Below, piece by piece: positions 15,184-17,987 of a stretch of DNA of 17,987 nucleotides. The translations under genes and the position numbers were made by a program. Location: positions 1 through 17,987 of the forward strand of contig CALXRJ010000061.1 in the NCBI GenBank assembly GCA_944390615.1. The letters run 5' to 3'. The stretch comes from an uncultured Clostridia bacterium (lineage in GTDB: Bacteria; Bacillota; Clostridia; TANB77; CAG-508). Below the pieces are notes generated by a model. It worked only from the letters and a program-made list of their open reading frames with translations, was not told the DNA's origin and did not search any database. The stretch's first letter is position 1; each line of letters opens with the position of its first letter.

Positions 15184-15861
15184 ATGAATATTATTAAAGG
15201 ATTAATAAAAAAGGATTTATATAATTTAGTAAGTTATAAAACATCAATTTTAATTATTGTTATATTTATATGTGTATTAAGCATATTTAGTTCTGGCATG
15301 ATAAACTATATCCCGATAATTATATGTACAATAATTGGAATGATAGCACTTTCTACTTTTAGTTATGATGAGATGGCAAAGTCAGATAAATTTATATTAT
15401 CAATACCAACAAATAGAAGAGAAATTATCAAAGCTAAATATATATTATCAATTGGAGCTACAATATTAGGTGGAATTTTAGGTATTGTTATAACAATAAT
15501 TATGGCTAATATAATAAATTATGTAAGACCTGAAAATGCTATAAATATAAATTATGACAGTTTAATATCATATACAATAGGAGGAATGTTTGGAATCTCT
15601 TTAATACAAGCAATTCAAATCCCAAGTATATACAAATGGGGAGCAGAAAAAGGTAGAATACAGATGTTTATACTTCTTTTTATATTAGTTGCGGCAGTAT
15701 CTGGAGTAGTATATTTGATTGTAAAATCAAATATTAATGTAGAATTGTTAAAAAGTTTTATAGATAGATTTGGACTATTTATATTAATTTCATTTATTGT
15801 GATTATGTATTTTGTGTCTTTTAAAATAGCATGTAGAATTTATGAAAAACAAGAAAATTAA
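15184..15861 (+). CDS. ABC-2 type permease
   Basis: 225 residues with six hydrophobic segments (about 20-38, 41-59, 89-112, 130-150, 158-178, 193-217). The cytoplasmic motif SIPTNRREIIKAKYILSIG after helix 2 is typical of the ABC-2 permeases that accompany YtrA-type regulators. It would form the membrane half of the exporter with the ATPase at 14325. The start is one base after the ATPase stop, and its ribosome binding site (AAGGGGGATAA) lies within the last codons of that gene, so translation is coupled. The transported substrate cannot be read from the sequence. Ile, Leu and Val codons are strongly A/T-ending. Confidence 0.88.
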   Translation: MNIIKGLIKKDLYNLVSYKTSILIIVIFICVLSIFSSGMINYIPIIICTIIGMIALSTFSYDEMAKSDKFILSIPTNRREIIKAKYILSIGATILGGILGIVITIIMANIINYVRPENAININYDSLISYTIGGMFGISLIQAIQIPSIYKWGAEKGRIQMFILLFILVAAVSGVVYLIVKSNINVELLKSFIDRFGLFILISFIVIMYFVSFKIACRIYEKQEN

Positions 15862-15873
15862 TAAGGAGATATT

Positions 15874-16122
15874 ATGGATAGAAAGTTAGTATATAATGGT
15901 AAGGAAATAAATCAAATGTCAAAAGAAGAGCTGGAAAATCAATTAAAAATTAATAAAGAAAGAATAAAAATGCGAAATTTATTTTTTCTATCGATAATAT
16001 TTATTTTAATATTAATATATCCATTAATTGCAATTTTTCCATTTATTATTTGTTTAATTACAACATACTGGTTATTACAAAATAATGATGAAATAGAAAA
16101 AGAAATAAATCAGAGGAGATAA
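15874..16122 (+). CDS. Small two-helix membrane protein of the ABC operon
   Basis: 82 residues, no family recognised. An N-terminal soluble part (MDRKLVYNGKEINQMSKEELENQLKINKERIKMR) looks like an amphipathic helix, followed by two hydrophobic helices (about 36-53 and 55-68) and a charged tail (NNDEIEKEINQRR). AAGGAGA lies six bases before the ATG and the gap from the permease is only 12 bases, so it is co-transcribed. It could be an accessory subunit or immunity-type partner of the exporter; this is context only. Confidence 0.7.
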   Translation: MDRKLVYNGKEINQMSKEELENQLKINKERIKMRNLFFLSIIFILILIYPLIAIFPFIICLITTYWLLQNNDEIEKEINQRR

Positions 16123-16150
16123 GTTATGCGTTTTTTCTATATTTAGTTTA

Positions 16151-16179
16151 TTGACAAGATATAATATTAATGTTTTAAT
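16151..16179 (+). promoter_or_regulatory. Promoter of the XRE regulator gene
   Basis: TTGACA (16151-16156), a 17-base spacer and TTTAAT (16174-16179), preceded by TGT (16171-16173), which makes an extended -10. The leader to the ATG at 16308 would be about 120 bases and holds the imperfect repeats at 16211-16258. Confidence 0.55.
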
Positions 16180-16210
16180 AAAATAAATAGTAATTTGCTT
16201 GGAAAGACTA

Positions 16211-16258
16211 AAACTAAACTGATGGTTTATATAGGTAAACTAACTGTCGGTTGAGTTT
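16211..16258. repeat. Imperfect tandem repeat with partial dyad in the XRE gene leader
   Basis: AAACTAAACTGATGGTTT (16211-16228) and AAACTAACTGTCGGTT (16237-16252) are similar units 26 bases apart. The second can fold: AAACTAAC (16237-16244) against GGTTGAGTTT (16249-16258) with one bulge. A regulator site or leader hairpin is possible; the function is not shown. Confidence 0.4.
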
Positions 16259-16307
16259 CAAAGTTAGTAATAGTAGAATGGAATTAACAAACAAAGGAGG
16301 GATTTAT

Positions 16308-16703
16308 ATGTCAAATAAAAGTATTGGAGAAGTAATTAGTTCGCTAAGAAAAGAAAAAGGGATGACACAAAGTGATTTGGCAGAAAAAATGAATGTAACA
16401 GATAAAGCTGTGTCAAAATGGGAAAGAAATTTATCTTGTCCTGATGTTAATTCTATTCCAAAATTAGCAGAAATTTTAGGAACTACGGTAGAAGAGTTGC
16501 TAAATGCTCAAGGAAAAAAAGAAAATAATAAGATTAATGAAATTATTAATATTGCATTAATTGGAATTGGTTTAGCAATGGGGATTTGTATCATGGTTAC
16601 TTCTATATTAAAACAAATTGATATGAATAGTGCTATTACTATGCTAGGAATAGGAATGACTAGTTTTGGTATTTATTTGTTAAAAAATAAAGATAGTAAA
16701 TAA
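16308..16703 (+). CDS. XRE family helix-turn-helix regulator with C-terminal membrane helices
   Basis: 131 residues. Residues 6-66 are a canonical HTH_3 domain: IGEVISSLRKEKGMTQSDLA, EKMNVTDKAVSKWERNLSCP, DVNSIPKLAEILGTTVEELL. Two hydrophobic helices follow at about 78-100 and 107-125, ending in a basic tail, so the DNA-binding domain would be held at the membrane. Such one-component membrane regulators are common in Clostridia but poorly characterised. The start at 16308 follows AAAGGAGGG by five bases; an upstream in-frame TTG at 16251 lies in the leader repeat and is rejected. It has its own promoter (16151-16179). Its target could be itself or the ABC module upstream; neither is proven. 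Confidence 0.88.
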   Translation: MSNKSIGEVISSLRKEKGMTQSDLAEKMNVTDKAVSKWERNLSCPDVNSIPKLAEILGTTVEELLNAQGKKENNKINEIINIALIGIGLAMGICIMVTSILKQIDMNSAITMLGIGMTSFGIYLLKNKDSK

Positions 16704-16709
16704 TAAGTA

Positions 16710-16740
16710 ATATGGTTAGAATTTTAATTTCTAGCCGTAT
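16710..16740 (+). terminator. Hairpin after the XRE gene, possible terminator
   Basis: ATATGGTTAGAA (16710-16721) pairs over twelve positions, two of them G-U, with TTCTAGCCGTAT (16729-16740) around a seven-base loop. No T-run follows on the + strand, so it may be a weak terminator or a processing site. Confidence 0.45.
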
Positions 16741-16774
16741 AATATAATTTATAGAAAAGATAGGAGTTTGTAGC

Positions 16775-17251
16775 ATGGCAAATGAAAGTAGAAAAGATTT
16801 TAATGCAATGATGAATGAAGATAAGGGTATGCCTAAAATTCAAATTGTAACTGATAAAAAAACGATTCAAAGGTATGGTGGAACTAAAATGTTTTTTGCT
16901 CCGCCATTTTATTATGATGAATTGATAAAGAGAGTTCCAAAAGGAAAGTTAATTACTATAGGTCAAATGAGAGATTATCTAGCAAAGCAAAATAATGCTG
17001 ACTTTACTGATCCAATGACAGCAGGCATATTTGTTCAAATTGTTGCTTGGGCAAGTTATCAGAGAAACATAGATATTACACCTTATTGGAGAGTATTAAA
17101 ATCAGATGGTGAATTAAATATTAAATATCCAGAGGCAATAGAATTACAAAAAAGACTATTAGAAGAAGAGGGACACATGATTATTACAAAAGGCACAAAA
17201 AATATAAGATATTATGTTAAAGATTTTGAATATAGTTTAGTTGAATTATAA
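16775..17251 (+). CDS. MGMT-fold protein lacking the acceptor cysteine (TPYWRV type)
   Basis: 158 residues. The region from about 46 to 136 follows the DNA-binding half of O6-alkylguanine transferases: DELIKRVPKGKLITIGQMRDYLA (helix and strand), TAGIFVQIVAWASYQ, TPYWRVLKSDGELNIKYPEA and LQKRLLEEEGHMI. The active-site PCHRV is PYWRV here (103-107), so both the alkyl-accepting Cys and the neighbouring His are replaced; ATL proteins have PWHRV instead. The TPYWRV...DGELN...EGH pattern resembles a separate bacterial group annotated only as MGMT family. It may recognise damaged or modified DNA without repairing it, but that is inference. A 45-residue N-terminal extension precedes the fold. TAGGAG upstream supports the start. 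The zinc-ribbon gene follows after 30 bases and is likely co-transcribed. Confidence 0.8.
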   Translation: MANESRKDFNAMMNEDKGMPKIQIVTDKKTIQRYGGTKMFFAPPFYYDELIKRVPKGKLITIGQMRDYLAKQNNADFTDPMTAGIFVQIVAWASYQRNIDITPYWRVLKSDGELNIKYPEAIELQKRLLEEEGHMIITKGTKNIRYYVKDFEYSLVEL

Positions 17252-17281
17252 CAGAGTAATATTTGATAAGGAGGAATAAAT

Positions 17282-17500
17282 ATGAGAAAATGTTTAAGAT
17301 GTAATGAAGAAATGGTAGAAGATTTGGATATAAAAGTAGAAGGTGGTGCATATGGATTAAAATTGACACAACAAGGGATTTTTAAAGATAACTTAGGAAA
17401 GTTTAAGTGTGCTGTATGTCCAGAATGTGGTTATACTGAAACTTATATACAAGATATAAGTAAAGTTAAAAAATTAGTATTAGAAAAGAAAGAAAAATAG
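17282..17500 (+). CDS. Small zinc-ribbon protein
   Basis: 72 residues. CLRC (C4, C7) and CPEC (C46, C49), with an extra Cys at 43, form a probable zinc ribbon. The middle (KVEGGAYGLKLTQQGIF) is a beta-rich insert and the C-terminus is basic (KVKKLVLEKKEK). The family is often annotated as nucleic-acid-binding zinc ribbon; the partner is unknown. TAAGGAGGAATAAAT gives a strong ribosome binding site about seven bases before the ATG. It is the last gene before the terminator at 17575-17607 and probably shares a transcript with the MGMT-fold gene. Confidence 0.82.
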   Translation: MRKCLRCNEEMVEDLDIKVEGGAYGLKLTQQGIFKDNLGKFKCAVCPECGYTETYIQDISKVKKLVLEKKEK

Positions 17501-17574
17501 TAAATAGTAATTTGTCTCGCAGATTGCAAATTAAAATTTTAAATAAAATGAGCAAATAATTGTATAAGATTTAG

Positions 17575-17607
17575 AATGAGTATATTAGTTTCGATATGCT
17601 CATTTTT
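17575..17607 (+). terminator. Rho-independent terminator after the zinc-ribbon gene
   Basis: AATGAGTATAT (17575-17585) pairs with ATATGCTCATT (17594-17604), one T-G pair, eight-base loop, followed by TTT. A second upstream segment, AAATGAGCA (17546-17554), is perfectly complementary to TGCTCATTT (17597-17605) and competes for the same right arm. The rest of 17501-17640 holds only an AT-rich seven-base stem (17508-17514 with 17527-17533). Confidence 0.75.
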
Positions 17608-17669
17608 AATTAAAATAAGGTAAAATTTCTCATAAATCTCCTAAACTATGTAAAATAGGCAAAATGTTG

Positions 17670-17694
17670 TATAATATAGTTGTAGTTCTATATT
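17670..17694 (+). promoter_or_regulatory. Putative -10 and operator of the recombinase gene
   Basis: TATAAT (17670-17675) overlaps an inverted repeat, AATATAG (17673-17679) and CTATATT (17688-17694), with an eight-base spacer. No good -35 hexamer is seen at 16-18 bases. The position, about 50 bases before the recombinase start, suits a regulated promoter. Confidence 0.4.
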
Positions 17695-17726
17695 GCGATA
17701 TTTTAAAGTATAGGGAGGTAATTTAT

Positions 17727-17987
17727 TTGAGGGAGTTATTTGTTGAAAAAGTAATTGATAAGACTGAAAACTTTTTAGACAATAACCAAAGAAAAATGTT
17801 AAAAGAAATACTAACAGAAATATGTTTAAATTACCAAATAGAAATATTAGAGCAAAACCAAAGAGAAGAAATATCACACAATAATGAAGAATTATTAAAT
17901 AAATTTATATCATCAAAAGAAATTGAAGGCTGTTCAAACAGAACTTTAAATTACTACAAGGATAATATTACTAAAATGCTAGAAAAA
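17727..17987 (+). CDS. Tyrosine recombinase/integrase, N-terminal part (runs off the window)
   Basis: 87 codons are visible and the frame is open to the last base. The TTG start is chosen because GGGAGGT (17713-17719) lies seven bases upstream and no in-frame ATG occurs before codon 24. Residues 1-50 are a helical, charged arm. From about residue 56 the sequence ELLNKFISSKEIEGCSNRT, continuing LNYYKDNITKMLEK, matches the SAM-like core-binding domain of XerC/D-type phage and transposon integrases. The catalytic R-H-R-Y domain would lie outside the window. It has its own putative promoter and follows a terminator, so it is a separate unit, probably the first gene of an integrated element. An attachment site was not identified. 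Confidence 0.75.
   Translation, partial: MRELFVEKVIDKTENFLDNNQRKMLKEILTEICLNYQIEILEQNQREEISHNNEELLNKFISSKEIEGCSNRTLNYYKDNITKMLEK

Noticed and set aside
16738..16743. TATAAT before the MGMT-fold gene as a promoter
   Set aside because: It overlaps the right arm of a hairpin and no -35 sequence is found at 16-18 bases. It is a common string in DNA this AT-rich.
17641..17877. - strand frame encoding a Phe/Leu-rich peptide
   Set aside because: It overlaps the recombinase start, its promoter and its ribosome binding site, and is hydrophobic only as the complement of Lys/Glu-rich codons.

Overview
The window is AT-rich DNA of a low-GC Firmicute, most likely an uncultivated, gut-type Clostridia lineage. 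This is inferred from DisA, an IreB-RuvX-DUF1292 cluster, strong AAGGAGG-type ribosome binding sites, TTG starts, and a G5/glucosaminidase exoprotein. No rRNA, tRNA or CRISPR array was seen. Coding density is high and no gene-free stretch exceeds about 230 bases.

Left part (1-11.1 kb, all + strand, chromosomal in character). It opens with the 3' end of disA (c-di-AMP synthase). Next come a membrane-anchored cyclophilin-type peptidyl-prolyl isomerase, a large palindromic repeat (1801-1939), and a membrane-anchored G5 plus glucosaminidase cell-wall hydrolase. A promoter at 3060-3088 then starts a six-gene operon that ends at a clear terminator (8117-8149). It holds a small signal-peptide membrane protein, a 778-residue protein (N-terminal receiver-like part, two AT-hook motifs in an acidic linker, C-terminal MinD/CpaE-like domain with an eroded P-loop), a membrane GAF plus degenerate-GGDEF protein, ireB, ruvX, and a DUF1292 gene. 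The first three form an unrecognised trio on the same transcript as a Ser/Thr-kinase substrate and a Holliday-junction resolvase; this is the best candidate here for an undescribed system. A second + strand group (8239-11122) encodes a four-helix membrane protein, a 610-residue protein with an Asp/Tyr/Glu-rich tail, and a small basic protein. It ends at a terminator probably shared with the convergent gene.

Right part (11.2-18 kb, more accessory). On the - strand is a P3B (MgtA-type) P-type ATPase whose membrane motifs depart from MgtA at two positions thought to bind the ion. Divergent from it is a very AT-rich YtrA-type module: GntR repressor, ABC ATPase, ABC-2 permease, small membrane protein. 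Its promoter overlaps three copies of CTGTTATA, two direct and one inverted. Then follow an XRE repressor with two membrane helices, an MGMT-fold protein lacking the alkyl-acceptor cysteine, a small zinc-ribbon protein with a terminator, and the N-terminus of a tyrosine recombinase with a TTG start that runs off the window. The recombinase suggests that an integrated element begins at or just past the right edge.

Functional themes: nucleotide and kinase signalling linked to the cell wall (DisA, IreB, G5/glucosaminidase), a possible polar or DNA-associated ATPase assembly (3142-7044), and transport or envelope stress with ligand-responsive repressors on the right.
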